Source: Nannocystis sp. RBIL2 (GTDB lineage Bacteria > Myxococcota_A > Polyangia > Nannocystales > Nannocystaceae). Taken from it: a DNA stretch of 64,000 nt. Position 1 is the stretch's first letter. Each line of letters begins with the position of its first letter. The DNA is taken from NCBI RefSeq assembly GCF_026626745.1, contig NZ_JAPNJW010000001.1, positions 4,696,001 through 4,760,000 of the forward strand. Direction: 5' to 3'. The position numbers were made by a program, and so were the translations under genes. The notes under the pieces were generated by a model. The model searched no databases. It saw nothing but the letters and a program-made list of their open reading frames with translations, and was not told the DNA's origin. Positions 21,101 to 28,758 of the stretch are shown here, piece after piece.

Positions 21101-22871
21101 TGCTGTCGCCCTCGTCGCGCGCGGTCGGAGCCGCGAGGCCGAGCGCCAGGTTCTTGAGGCCGCTGTGGTCGCGGGACGCCTCGGCATCCTCGGCCGGCGC
21201 GGCCGCGGCCGCCTTCGGCTCCTCGGGCAGCGGCGCCGGGGCGGGCGTCGGCGTGAGGTCGGCCTGCTCGCCGGAACCAGACTCGCCAGGCGCCGCGGCT
21301 GCCGGAATCAGGCCGCTGCGCGCCGAGTCGCCCGGCGAGTTCATGCCGGCGCCGCTCTGGCCGGCCTGGGGCGGCGGCGCCTCGGCGTCACCGGCCAAGC
21401 GCTCGTGCTTGGTGCCGCGGACCAACGGCGCCGCCTCGTCGGGCTGGCTGCCGCTGGCCTCGAGCGCTGTCAGGACCATCTCGGCCTTGGTGTGGTTGGG
21501 CGCGAGCCGCAGCGCGCGCTCGAGTTGGTCGCGGGCGATCTTCAGATCGCGACCGGCGACCAGCTGGGCCAGACGGACGTAGGTGTCGGCGGCCTCGGGG
21601 TTGCGCCCCAGCGACTCGAGGATCGACGCCTGCAGCTCGAGCGCCTGGGTGTTGCTGGCGTCGCGGACGAAGATCGAGTCGAGGTGCCCGAGCGCGTGCT
21701 CGAACATCTTGTATTTGATGTAGACCCGGACCTCGAGCAGCAGCTTGTCGACGTCGCCGACGTTGTCCTCAGGCTCCTCCGCCGCGCTGGGCGCCAGGTT
21801 CGCGCCCACTCCTGCGAAAGGGCGCGAAGGCACGTCCTCGACTTCCACGTCGAGCTCGAGGTCGGTGGCGGTTTGCGCCGCCGCGGCCTCCTCCTCGACG
21901 ACGTCGATGTCGAGCCCCTCCTCTTCCCTGTCCTTCGGATCGATCGGCAGCGCCGCGATCTCGGTCTCGATGTCGGCGAGGGTCTTCTTGAGCTCCTCGG
22001 CGTTCTCGGGCCCGAGGGCGATCGCCTTGCGGAGCACGCGGGCGGCCAGCACCTTGGCCTTGCGCCCGCCCTTGCGCTGCTCCTTGGCCAGCTCTTGCAG
22101 CACGCTGACCGACTTGTCCTGCTTGCCCAGCGCGACGAACGTGTCGGCCAGCAGCTCCAGGCCCTCCGGGTCGGCCGGGGCCGAGCGCAGCAGCGCGTTG
22201 AGCTTCACCAGCGCGCGCCGGTTCTCGTTCTGCGACAGGTAGATCCGCGCCAGCGAGCGCAGGACCGGCAGGTCGTCTTCCTTGTGGTAGATGAGCCGCT
22301 CGGCGACGCGGATGTAGTCGTCGATCCGGCGGTCGGAGAACAGCTTGTCGGCCGCGAGCCGGAAGTGCTCGACCGCCTGCGGCACCATGCCCTCGCGCGA
22401 GTACAGCTCGGCCAGCCGCAGCCGCTTGCCGACCGCGCCCGGGTCGAGCTCGGCCACCATGCGGAAGCCCTCGAGGCCCTCCGCGATCTGCCCGCTCTGG
22501 AAGTAGGCCTGGGCGACGAACTCGTAGGTGGCGATGGCGTCCTGGATCCGGTTGAGATCCTTGTAGAGCCCCGCGACCTTGGCCTGCACGTCGAGCCGGC
22601 CCGAGTCGATCTGCAGCACCTGCCGATAGACCGCGAGCGCCTTCTGGTGCTCACCGGCCTCGGTGTAGTGCTTGCCGACGAACACGAACCGCTCGGTCGC
22701 GCCCGCGGTGTCGCCCATCTGCCGCAGCGCGTCGGCGTAGAGGAGCCAGGAACGGATGTCTAAAGGGTCAGCTTCGACGACCGTCGCGTACTCCTTCGCC
22801 GCCCGGTCGTGCTGACCCTTCGCCGCAAACTTCGCAGCCGCTGCCAGTGCCTTGTCGCGGTTGAACGCCAC
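18189..22871 (-). CDS. giant TPR protein with palindrome-encoded low-complexity middle
   Basis: 1560 residues, probably cytoplasmic since no signal peptide or membrane helix is visible. Residues 1-290 are tetratricopeptide repeats (RAAKEYATVVEADPLDIRSW, KALAVYRQVLQIDSGRLDV). A further TPR-like block lies near 365-465, and another forms the C-terminus (about 1380-1560, including YFDLGMAYHEMGLIDDALTQFGLAA). The 900 residues between are Ala/Glu/Ser/Thr/Pro-rich. Within them about 14 exact and many decayed copies of the dispersed DNA palindrome are translated mostly as V-S/P-A/T-D-S (for example VSADSQPA), once as LSAET. A separate five-unit repeat (about 772-833) reads PPRSESVVTKRPEP. Similar TPR scaffolds are common in myxobacteria; function is unknown. 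It starts 29 bases after accC and may be in the same operon. Confidence 0.75.
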   Translation of the reverse strand: MAFNRDKALAAAAKFAAKGQHDRAAKEYATVVEADPLDIRSWLLYADALRQMGDTAGATERFVFVGKHYTEAGEHQKALAVYRQVLQIDSGRLDVQAKVAGLYKDLNRIQDAIATYEFVAQAYFQSGQIAEGLEGFRMVAELDPGAVGKRLRLAELYSREGMVPQAVEHFRLAADKLFSDRRIDDYIRVAERLIYHKEDDLPVLRSLARIYLSQNENRRALVKLNALLRSAPADPEGLELLADTFVALGKQDKSVSVLQELAKEQRKGGRKAKVLAARVLRKAIALGPENAEELKKTLADIETEIAALPIDPKDREEEGLDIDVVEEEAAAAQTATDLELDVEVEDVPSRPFAGVGANLAPSAAEEPEDNVGDVDKLLLEVRVYIKYKMFEHALGHLDSIFVRDASNTQALELQASILESLGRNPEAADTYVRLAQLVAGRDLKIARDQLERALRLAPNHTKAEMVLTALEASGSQPDEAAPLVRGTKHERLAGDAEAPPPQAGQSGAGMNSPGDSARSGLIPAAAAPGESGSGEQADLTPTPAPAPLPEEPKAAAAAPAEDAEASRDHSGLKNLALGLAAPTARDEGDSSVKTPLPTKFSEKTPLPRSFGEKTPLPAFKPPAKAEDKTPVPTDLSAETAADAKSEATKPEAAASEAVTSEAAKPEVAPSEAAKAEPEAAKAEPEATKAEPASEPVEAGRKPPRRPPAKPPTEKSAAKPAPRAEEVEELEAEEVEELEVDEIVEAAPEPAPRKPAPAKKGPPTPARPPQPPRSESVVTRRPEPPPRSESVVTKRPEPPPRSESVVTKRPEPPPRSESVVTKRPEPPRSESVVTAKPEAAPVEAKPEAVSTDSSAKTEVTPADSSATTEVTPEATAPEAATKPEAEAKTEAASTDSAAAKSEAVPTDSSDAEAKPEAVSADAQAAAKTEAVPTDSAGAAAKSEIAAKPDAVPADSSETATKSEAVLADSSKQAEAEAPTAEAAQPEAAPAGTSAEASSSEPTGVEETSVEAKESTPETSAAKAEVPKAEIVRPAAVKSDAAAKLRAMRLGSSKPAKPVTRLGETSAPKAAATPAAKPATPEAKPAAVRPDSQASEAKSEAVRPDSQPATEAAPTSETKPEAVSAESQPATTEVKPEAVSAESQPATSEAVSSDSQAKPEAVSAESQPATSEPVSADSQPATAEAVSADSQPATAEAKPVSADSQPATSEAKPEAVSAESQPATSETVSADSQPATTEAKPEAVPTDSQASASEAPASERPEAALSDAEAKPAVEAQPEAAAQLEAVEPVPADSKASDLLSAELEELEAVEEISAEEPAAPADYPDITDEVEELRFFISSRFEDDAQFTYLELQRRFPGHPALAEFADRFATGAKLESAAAPVMIEDTPPPVAAAPPAAVSPGSTVLRLDDEEDEDDFLSSIFDEPSPVSRKKSSQQRAVATLTEQADAQTYFDLGMAYHEMGLIDDALTQFGLAAADSTWQSRAKVMIADLRILRGEPSVAVAALRDAVASANDEDERDAAQYRLAEVYMTLGDTAAAAEALRDVSPGYRDRDELLAEHEG
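18997..20969. repeat. cluster of about 14 exact intragenic palindrome copies
   Basis: Exact TGTCY-N4-RGACA 16-mers begin at 18997, 19135, 19183, 19309, 19345, 19414, 19561, 19603, 19969, 20011, 20071, 20152, 20317 and 20954. Decayed copies occur near 19219, 19267, 19381, 19450, 19498, 20284 and elsewhere. The N4 core is usually GCGG, GCAG or GTCG. All but the last sit in the same codon phase, while the 20954 copy is in another phase. Confidence 0.85.
20374..20575. repeat. five-unit tandem repeat of about 42 bp inside the TPR gene
   Basis: Units begin at 20374, 20413, 20455, 20497 and 20539 (steps of 39, 42, 42 and 42 bases). Each carries GTCACCACGCTCTCGCTGCG followed by a GGC-rich tail, and encodes SESVVT[KR]RPEPPPR on the minus strand. 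All steps are multiples of three, so it can expand or contract in frame. Confidence 0.85.
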
Positions 22872-22900
22872 CCGTGTCCTTCTTCCTGTCTTCCTTCTCC

Positions 22901-24334
22901 TTAGCCTTGCACTTCGGCGTCGGCCTCGGCGCGCACGGCCTCGGGGTCGAGCGACGCCTCGAGGAAGTGGGTATCGTATTTACCACTAATGAACGCCGGT
23001 TGCTTGAGAAGCCACCGATGGAGCGGGATATTGGTCTGGATGCCCTCGATGACGCATTCGCCGAGCGCGCGCTGCATCCGCCGGATCGCCTGCTGGCGGT
23101 CCGGGGCGTGAACGATGAGCTTGGCCAGCATCGAGTCGTAGAAGGGCGGAACCGTGATGCCCTGGTACATGTGGCTGTCGACCCGGACGCCGTAGCCGCC
23201 CGGGAAGTGCAGCGCCGAGATCGTCCCCGGCTGAGGGATGAACTTGATCGGGTCCTCGGCGTTGATCCGGCACTCGATCGCGTGGCCGCGCGGCCGGAAC
23301 TCGCGCATCAGGTGCCCCAGCGGCTCGCCCGTGGCCAGCCGGATCTGCTCCTGCACGAGGTCGACGCCGGTGATCATCTCGGTCACGCAGTGCTCGACCT
23401 GGACGCGCGTATTCATCTCCATGAAGTAGAACCGGTCGCCGTCGAGCAAGAACTCGATGGTGCCGAGCGAGTGGTAGCCGATCGCCTTGGCGGCCGCGAC
23501 CGCGGCGGCGCACATCTCCCGCCGCAAGCTCTCGCTGAGGACCGAGCAGGGCGCCTCCTCCAGCACCTTCTGGTGGCGCCGCTGGACCGAACACTCGCGC
23601 TCCAGCAAGTGATTGGCGTTGCCGTGCTGGTCGGCCACGACCTGGACCTCGACGTGGCGCGGGCTCTGCACGTAGCGCTCGATGTACATGTCGCCGTTGC
23701 CGAACGCCTTGAGCGCCTCGACCTGGGCGGTCTGCAGGGTCTGCGGCAGCAGCTTGATGTCGCGGACGATCTTCATGCCGCGCCCGCCGCCGCCGGCCGA
23801 GGCCTTGAGGATGACCGGCAGGCCGATCCGCTCGGCCTCGGCCACCGCGTGCGCGGCGCTGGTCAGCACGCCCGTGCCCGGCAACACCGGGACACCCGAC
23901 CGCTCCATCGTCTGTCGCGCGGTGACCTTGTCGCCCATGACGCGCATGTGCGCGGGGTCGGGCCCGATGAACGTCAGCTTGCACTTCTGGACGATCTCGG
24001 CGAACTCGGCCCGCTCCGACAGGAAGCCGTAGCCGGGGTGCACTGCGTCGGCGCCGGTCAGCTCGGCGGCGGCGATGATGTTCTTGATGTTGAGGTAGCT
24101 CTGCGACGACGGGCCGGGCCCGATGCAGACCGCCTCGTCGGCGAAGCGGACGTGGAGCGCGTGCTCGTCGACCGTCGAGTAGACGGCGACGGTGCGCAGC
24201 CCCAGCTCGCGACAGGCCCGGATCACGCGCAGGGCGATCTCGCCCCGGTTGGCGATCAGGACCTTGCGGATCTCCCTCAGGGGCGGCGGCTGTGTGGGCC
24301 GCGGCGCGGTCGGATGAGGCGTCTTCGTCGGCAT
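22901..24334 (-). CDS. accC: acetyl-CoA carboxylase biotin carboxylase subunit
   Basis: 477 residues. A Pro/Thr-rich 20-residue head precedes KVLIANRGEIALRVIRACRELG. GADAVHPGYGFLSERAEF, the ATP-grasp glycine loop KASAGGGGRGMKIV, and the catalytic segment FYFMEMNTRVQVEHCVTEMITGVDLV (with CRINAED further on) follow. By family knowledge it carboxylates biotin on AccB using ATP and bicarbonate, the first step of fatty-acid synthesis. The ATG at 24334 overlaps the accB stop (TGATG), so the pair is coupled. The carboxyltransferase genes are not in the window. Confidence 0.96.
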   Translation of the reverse strand: MPTKTPHPTAPRPTQPPPLREIRKVLIANRGEIALRVIRACRELGLRTVAVYSTVDEHALHVRFADEAVCIGPGPSSQSYLNIKNIIAAAELTGADAVHPGYGFLSERAEFAEIVQKCKLTFIGPDPAHMRVMGDKVTARQTMERSGVPVLPGTGVLTSAAHAVAEAERIGLPVILKASAGGGGRGMKIVRDIKLLPQTLQTAQVEALKAFGNGDMYIERYVQSPRHVEVQVVADQHGNANHLLERECSVQRRHQKVLEEAPCSVLSESLRREMCAAAVAAAKAIGYHSLGTIEFLLDGDRFYFMEMNTRVQVEHCVTEMITGVDLVQEQIRLATGEPLGHLMREFRPRGHAIECRINAEDPIKFIPQPGTISALHFPGGYGVRVDSHMYQGITVPPFYDSMLAKLIVHAPDRQQAIRRMQRALGECVIEGIQTNIPLHRWLLKQPAFISGKYDTHFLEASLDPEAVRAEADAEVQG

Positions 24335-24843
24335 CAGAGCTTGCGGACCCGGAACAGCTTGGCCCCGTATTCGACCGGCTTGGCGTTTTCGAGCAGGATC
24401 TCCTCGATCACGCACGGGAACTCGGCCTCGAGCTCGTTGAACAACTTCATCGCTTCGACGATGCAGAGGGTCTGATTGCGCTGCACCGTGGTGCCGACCT
24501 CGACGAACGAGGGGGTGTCCGGGCCCGCCGAGCGGTAGAAGGTGCCGACGAACGGCGATGTGATGAAGGTACCAGCGGCAGGCGCGGTTGCGGGCGCAGC
24601 CGGCGCCGCAGCCGCCGCAACCGCAGCGGGCACAGCCGCAGGCGCCTCGTAGACGACCGGGCGCGCCGCCACCGGCGCGGCCTCGAGGCCGGTGTTGCGG
24701 CGGAGCAGCACGCGATGCTCCCCGCTCTCGATCTCGATCTCGTCGAGGTCGTTCTGGCGCAGCACCTTGGCCAGCTCGCGGACGTACCGCAGGTCCGGCA
24801 GCGAATCAGGCCGTGGAGACGAATCCCGAGGTTCGGACGACAT
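24334..24843 (-). CDS. accB: biotin carboxyl carrier protein of acetyl-CoA carboxylase
   Basis: 169 residues. The N-terminal helical segment (LRYVRELAKVLRQNDLDEIEIESGEHRVLLRR) is typical of AccB. It is joined through an Ala/Pro-rich hinge (about 60-90) to the biotinyl domain, with the biotin attachment Lys133 in VEAMKLFNELEA. It is the carrier moved between AccC and the carboxyltransferase. GGAG lies a few bases upstream of the ATG. accC follows with a 3-bp overlap, and aroQ precedes it by 39 bases. Confidence 0.96.
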   Translation of the reverse strand: MSSEPRDSSPRPDSLPDLRYVRELAKVLRQNDLDEIEIESGEHRVLLRRNTGLEAAPVAARPVVYEAPAAVPAAVAAAAAPAAPATAPAAGTFITSPFVGTFYRSAGPDTPSFVEVGTTVQRNQTLCIVEAMKLFNELEAEFPCVIEEILLENAKPVEYGAKLFRVRKL

Positions 24844-24882
24844 GCACTCTCCGTCAGGGTCGAAGGGTCCCGGGCGCGTCGC

Positions 24883-25338
24883 TCACGACGGGCGGGCCGT
24901 GTGCTCGGCTACGAGGTAGCGCAGAGCGAGGTGATACGAGGCAGTGCCGAGGCCCATGATGACGCCGACACATGCTACGCCAGACATGGATACCTGGCGC
25001 AAGCTCTCGCGGCGGTAGAGGTTGCTGAGGTGGACCTCGACCGCCGGCACGGGCACTCCACGCAGCGCGTCCTGGATGGCCACGCTCGTGTGTGTGTAGG
25101 CGCCCGGGTTGATGATGATGCCGTCGGCGGTGCCGTACGCGGCGTGGATCCAGTCGAGGATCACGCCCTCGTGATTGCTCTGCCGGCAGGTCACCTCGGC
25201 TCCGAGTTCACCCGCCAGCGTCTGCAGCGAGGCGTCGAGCTGGGCCAGTGTTTGCGCGCCGTAGATGCCCGGTTCGCGCTGGCCCAGCAGGTTGAGGTTG
25301 GGCCCGTGAATCACGAGCACCCGCGGCGCCGCCGACAT
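24883..25338 (-). CDS. aroQ: 3-dehydroquinate dehydratase, type II
   Basis: 151 residues, the normal size for the dodecameric type II enzyme of the shikimate pathway. Conserved stretches are VIHGPNLNLLGQREPGIYG (the active-site loop with the catalytic tyrosine), QSNHEGVILDWIH, IINPGAYTHTSVAIQDAL and EVHLSNLYRRE, in the usual order. It converts 3-dehydroquinate, the product of the AroB encoded two genes upstream, to 3-dehydroshikimate. It lies seven bases after the roadblock gene. Confidence 0.95.
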   Translation of the reverse strand: MSAAPRVLVIHGPNLNLLGQREPGIYGAQTLAQLDASLQTLAGELGAEVTCRQSNHEGVILDWIHAAYGTADGIIINPGAYTHTSVAIQDALRGVPVPAVEVHLSNLYRRESLRQVSMSGVACVGVIMGLGTASYHLALRYLVAEHTARPS

Positions 25339-25345
25339 TCGCAGC

Positions 25346-25696
25346 CTACAGACTGGCGAGCAGATCCGGCGCCGCGCTCTTCAGCACCCAGCGCCCCTTG
25401 CCGAAGCTCCCCGAGTCCTCCAGCAGCACGATCGTGAAGAACTCCTCGGACAGGCAGCGCACCAGCAGGGTGCCGCGCTCGGCCTTGATCGTGATGTCGG
25501 TGAGCGCGCCGAGGTCGAGCGCCTTCGTGGCCTTGAGCAGCTCGACGAACCGGAACGAGAACTCGGTCGCGATGCCCTCGATGTCAGCCCCGCTGCCGCC
25601 GTCGTACTGCTCGACGGCGATGCCATCAAAGCCCATCAGAATGGCGCCCTTGGCGCCCGGGATCTTGTCGACGATGGATTTGAGGGTGTCTTTCAT
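25346..25696 (-). CDS. Roadblock/LC7 domain protein
   Basis: 116 residues. MKDTLKSIVDKIPGAKGAILMGFDGIAVEQYDGG opens the Roadblock/LC7 alpha-beta fold. The central helix (IEGIATEFSFRFVELLKATKAL) and the strands TDITIKAERGTLLVRCLSEEFFTIVLLEDSG complete it. In myxobacteria proteins of this family (such as MglB) partner small Ras-like GTPases, but no GTPase gene is nearby, so the partner is unknown. The ATG at 25696 starts the domain exactly and is preferred to a longer frame. The 121-base gap from aroB may contain a promoter; downstream aroQ is seven bases away. Confidence 0.85.
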   Translation of the reverse strand: MKDTLKSIVDKIPGAKGAILMGFDGIAVEQYDGGSGADIEGIATEFSFRFVELLKATKALDLGALTDITIKAERGTLLVRCLSEEFFTIVLLEDSGSFGKGRWVLKSAAPDLLASL

Positions 25697-25817
25697 GGTT
25701 GGCGCAGTCCTCGCGCGGGCCGCCAGGTTGGCAGAGCAAATCGGTTCTGGCAAGCCTCAACTCGGCCGCAAAACGGCCTTCACACTCGACTTTTCCCAGC
25801 CTGTCCCGGCCCTGCGC

Positions 25818-26984
25818 TCACTCCGCGGGCAATTGCGCCCGCTGCCGCAGGAGCCCCAGGATCTCGCGCGGCGTCAGCGGCAACACCAACGGCTCGCCGA
25901 CCCGCGCCAACGCCACGTAACTCACGGTGCCGCCGACGCGCTTCTTGTCGACGGCCAGGGCGCGCTCGACGGCGGCGCCGCGATCCCCGGACAACCACGC
26001 GTCGAGATCTTGCGGCAAGCGCAAGCGAGCCAGCGCCTGCGTGACCATCGGCTCGAGCCCCGGCTCGGCGACGCCCTTGAGCTCCGAGACCCGCGCGGCC
26101 GCCCGCAACCCGAGCGCGACCGCATCACCATGCGGCACCTCGTAGTTCGAGGCCGCCTCGATCGCGTGCGCCATCGTGTGGCCGAGGTTGAGCAGCACCC
26201 GCCCCTTGCCCGCCTCGCCCTGCTCCCACGGGTCGCGACCGATACAGGCCGCCTTGAGGCCGACCGAGGTCGCCACCAACGGGGTGATGACGTCGACGTC
26301 GCGGGCGTAGATCCCGTCCGCCCGGGCGAGCAGCTGCTCGAGGTGGTCGCCCGAGAACAGCAGGGCGTGCTTGAGCATCTCGGCCAGGCCCTGCGCGAGC
26401 TCGCGGTCGGGCAGCGAGCTCAGGACCTCGGGGTCGATGGCGACGAACAACGGGAAGTGGAACACCCCGACCATGTTCTTGGCGCCAGGGAGGTCGACCG
26501 CGACCTTGCCCCCGACCGAGGCGTCGACCTGCGCGAGCAAGGAGGTCGGCACCTGGACGATCGGGATCCCGCGCATGAAGAGCGCCGCGGCCAGACCCGA
26601 GAGGTCGCCGACGACGCCGCCGCCGAGCGCCACCACGGCGTCCCGTCGACTGAGACCGCCAGAGATCATCTGCTCGAGCACGCCGAGCAGCGACGGCATG
26701 TTCTTGTGCACCTCGCCGGCAGGAACGACGATCGGCACGACCTGGAAGCCGTGCGCCTCGAGGGCCGAGCGCGCGGCGGCGCCGTGCAGCCGGGCCACGT
26801 TGGCGTCGGTGATGAGCGCGACCGAATTTGCGCCGCCGAGCCGCTGCCGCAGCTCCGTGCCGATCCGCGACAACATGCCGCGACCGATCAACACCGGATA
26901 ATTGCGACTCTCGGCCGGGACGTGGACGTCGAGCACCAGGGGCCGAGGGCGCTTGCGTTGGCTGGATGACCCGCTGTCTTGCAT
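25818..26984 (-). CDS. aroB: 3-dehydroquinate synthase
   Basis: 388 residues. The NAD-binding GGGVVGDLSGLAAALFMRGI, the substrate loop QVPTSLLAQVDASVGGKVAVDLPGAKNMVGVFHFP, ALAEMLKHALL-like QGLAEMLKHALLFSG, and the metal-binding NLGHTMAHAIE plus VPHGDAVALGL are all present. It catalyses the second step of the shikimate pathway. The gene begins eight bases after aroK, reproducing the widespread aroK-aroB pair. The first 14 residues form a short polar extension. Confidence 0.96.
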   Translation of the reverse strand: MQDSGSSSQRKRPRPLVLDVHVPAESRNYPVLIGRGMLSRIGTELRQRLGGANSVALITDANVARLHGAAARSALEAHGFQVVPIVVPAGEVHKNMPSLLGVLEQMISGGLSRRDAVVALGGGVVGDLSGLAAALFMRGIPIVQVPTSLLAQVDASVGGKVAVDLPGAKNMVGVFHFPLFVAIDPEVLSSLPDRELAQGLAEMLKHALLFSGDHLEQLLARADGIYARDVDVITPLVATSVGLKAACIGRDPWEQGEAGKGRVLLNLGHTMAHAIEAASNYEVPHGDAVALGLRAAARVSELKGVAEPGLEPMVTQALARLRLPQDLDAWLSGDRGAAVERALAVDKKRVGGTVSYVALARVGEPLVLPLTPREILGLLRQRAQLPAE

Positions 26985-26992
26985 GCACGACC

Positions 26993-27577
26993 TCAGGGGA
27001 TGCGGAGGCTGGTGGACAGCGCCGTCAGCAACCGGTGCGCCACATCTTGCGGCGGTCCGCTGCCGTCGACAACTCCGTCCGCTTCCTCATACGCCGACCT
27101 CCGCTTGTCAAGGAGTTCGCGGACGCGCGCCGCGACCGCGCCCTCGTCCGACCCGAGCAGCGGGCGCCCGCCGATCGCGGTGGCGCTCAGTCGGCGCGCC
27201 AACTCGGCCGCCGGGACGTCGAGGAAGAACACGACGCCGGCTTCGCGCATCGCCGCGCGGTTGGCCGGGTCGACGACGAGCCCGCCACCCGCGGCGACCA
27301 CGACGGTGCGCGAGCGAAAGCCGGGCTCGGCGACCAGGAGCTGCAAGGCGGCCTTTTCGCAGCAGCGGAAGTGCGACTCGCCGCCGGCGAACAGCGCGGG
27401 GATCGCCGCGCCGAAGATCCGCTCGATGCGACGGTCGAGGTCGATGAACGGCGCGCCCCACAGCGCGGCGACGATCGGACCGACGGTCGACTTGCCGGCG
27501 CCCATCATCCCGGTGAGGAAGAGCGGTCGTTGCGGATCGTCTGCACGGCGTGAAGTCATGGCGGTGAGAGAGCTCAT
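26993..27577 (-). CDS. aroK: shikimate kinase
   Basis: 194 residues. The P-loop GMMGAGKST, the shikimate-binding FIDLDRRIE, AAGGGLVVDPANRAAM and the lid GGRPLL are in canonical order. It phosphorylates shikimate at the 3-hydroxyl. The ATG at 27577 overlaps the pilO stop (ATGA); a second ATG at 27559 is possible and would remove six residues. The coupling with pilO continues the pil-aro order seen in many proteobacteria, where pilP and pilQ normally lie between. Confidence 0.93.
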   Translation of the reverse strand: MSSLTAMTSRRADDPQRPLFLTGMMGAGKSTVGPIVAALWGAPFIDLDRRIERIFGAAIPALFAGGESHFRCCEKAALQLLVAEPGFRSRTVVVAAGGGLVVDPANRAAMREAGVVFFLDVPAAELARRLSATAIGGRPLLGSDEGAVAARVRELLDKRRSAYEEADGVVDGSGPPQDVAHRLLTALSTSLRIP

Positions 27578-28194
27578 CAGCGTGTCGCGGGGGCCTGGGC
27601 CGGCGCCGTCGGTCGCGCAGGCGGCTCGGCGAGCTCGGCGCGGACCCGCAGCGCGCCGGCGCGAAAGGAGATCTCCAACACCTCGGCGGCGTCGGACCAG
27701 CGCAGCACGAGGTCGTCGACGACGACGGTCTCGGGCAAGGCAGCGAGCTCGGCGACGAAGCCGAGCAGCGCGTCCCAGCTGCCGCGGGCGTCGACCCGCA
27801 CCGGCGAGCGCACGCCCCACTCGCCCGCGGGCTCGTCGGGCAGCGGCTGCCAACGATTGATCTCGAGGCCGGACGCGCGCGCCAGCTCGGGCACGATGAA
27901 CAGCAGGTCGGCCCGGTCGCCGGCGGCGCCGGGGGTCGCCGCCAGCGCCACCGCCAGCGCCTCCTCGTCGGCGGCCAGCGCCGCGGCGAAGCTGTGCTGC
28001 TCGTCCAGCTCCTGCGCGACCTGGCGCTGCCGCGCCTCGGCGGCCGCGAGCTCGTTGCTGGCGGCGAGCAGGTCGGCCCGCGCCGGCCCATAGAAGAGCA
28101 CGTAGCCGACGATCGCGGTGACGCTGGCGCCGAGCACCCAGACAAGGAGCGTCTGCAGGACCGACAGGCGCGTGAGGCTCTCGGGCGACAGCAC
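27577..28194 (-). CDS. pilO: type IV pilus inner-membrane accessory protein PilO
   Basis: 205 residues. There is a single N-terminal membrane helix (LVWVLGASVTAIVGYVLFY), then a coiled-coil segment (RADLLAASNELAAAEARQRQVAQELDEQ), then the ferredoxin-like domain with the PilO-typical ending of LPETVVVDDLVLRW ... LEISFRAGALRV. By family knowledge it pairs with PilN in the periplasmic alignment complex of type IVa pili. The sequence is diverged, so the call rests partly on gene order. The expected pilP and pilQ do not follow; aroK does. Confidence 0.8.
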   Translation of the reverse strand: MLSPESLTRLSVLQTLLVWVLGASVTAIVGYVLFYGPARADLLAASNELAAAEARQRQVAQELDEQHSFAAALAADEEALAVALAATPGAAGDRADLLFIVPELARASGLEINRWQPLPDEPAGEWGVRSPVRVDARGSWDALLGFVAELAALPETVVVDDLVLRWSDAAEVLEISFRAGALRVRAELAEPPARPTAPAQAPATR

Positions 28195-28203
28195 GGGGAC
28201 GTC

Positions 28204-28758
28204 TCACTCGTTCGGCGCGGCCTCGAGGTCGAGGCGGAAGCGCAGGCCGCCGTCGGCGGTGCGGGCGTATTCTGGCCCATAGGACAGGTGGAACTTCGCC
28301 TCGCGGCGGACGCGGGCGACGAACTCGGTGAGCGCGGCGACGTGGCGGGCGAGGCCCTCGACCCGCCAGACGCCGAGGTGAACGGCGTGGGCTTCGAGCG
28401 GCCGCAGCGCCGCGCCGGCGGGCTCGAACAGCGCCGCGAACTCGGACAGCGCCGCCGCCGGGGCGCCGCGGGCCTCCTGCAGCCGTGCCAGCGCTTCCTG
28501 GCGGATCCGCAGCACCCGCTGGCGCTCGGCCAGCGCCGGGTTGTCGCGCTTCTTCTCGAGCCGCCGGGTCACCGCGGTCACCTCGGCCGCCCGCTCGCGC
28601 AGCTCGGCCGCACGCGCGCCGTGGCTGGCGATCCACGCGTAGCCGGTGGCGAGCACCGCGGCCCAGCCGAGCAGCATCGCGCCGCCGAGCACCGCGCCGC
28701 TGCGCAGCCGCAGGCGTCGCCGCCGCTGGGCCTTCGGCAGGAGGTTGATGCGGATCAC
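28204..28758 (-). CDS. pilN: type IV pilus inner-membrane accessory protein PilN
   Basis: 184 residues. The start VIRINLLP is the conserved PilN N-terminal motif that docks into PilM. A membrane helix (GAMLLGWAAVLATGYAWIA), a coiled coil (RAAELRERAAEVTAVTRRLEKKR) and a small periplasmic domain follow. GTG 28758 overlaps the pilM stop (GTGA), consistent with coupled synthesis of PilM and PilN. Confidence 0.88.
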   Translation of the reverse strand: MIRINLLPKAQRRRRLRLRSGAVLGGAMLLGWAAVLATGYAWIASHGARAAELRERAAEVTAVTRRLEKKRDNPALAERQRVLRIRQEALARLQEARGAPAAALSEFAALFEPAGAALRPLEAHAVHLGVWRVEGLARHVAALTEFVARVRREAKFHLSYGPEYARTADGGLRFRLDLEAAPNE

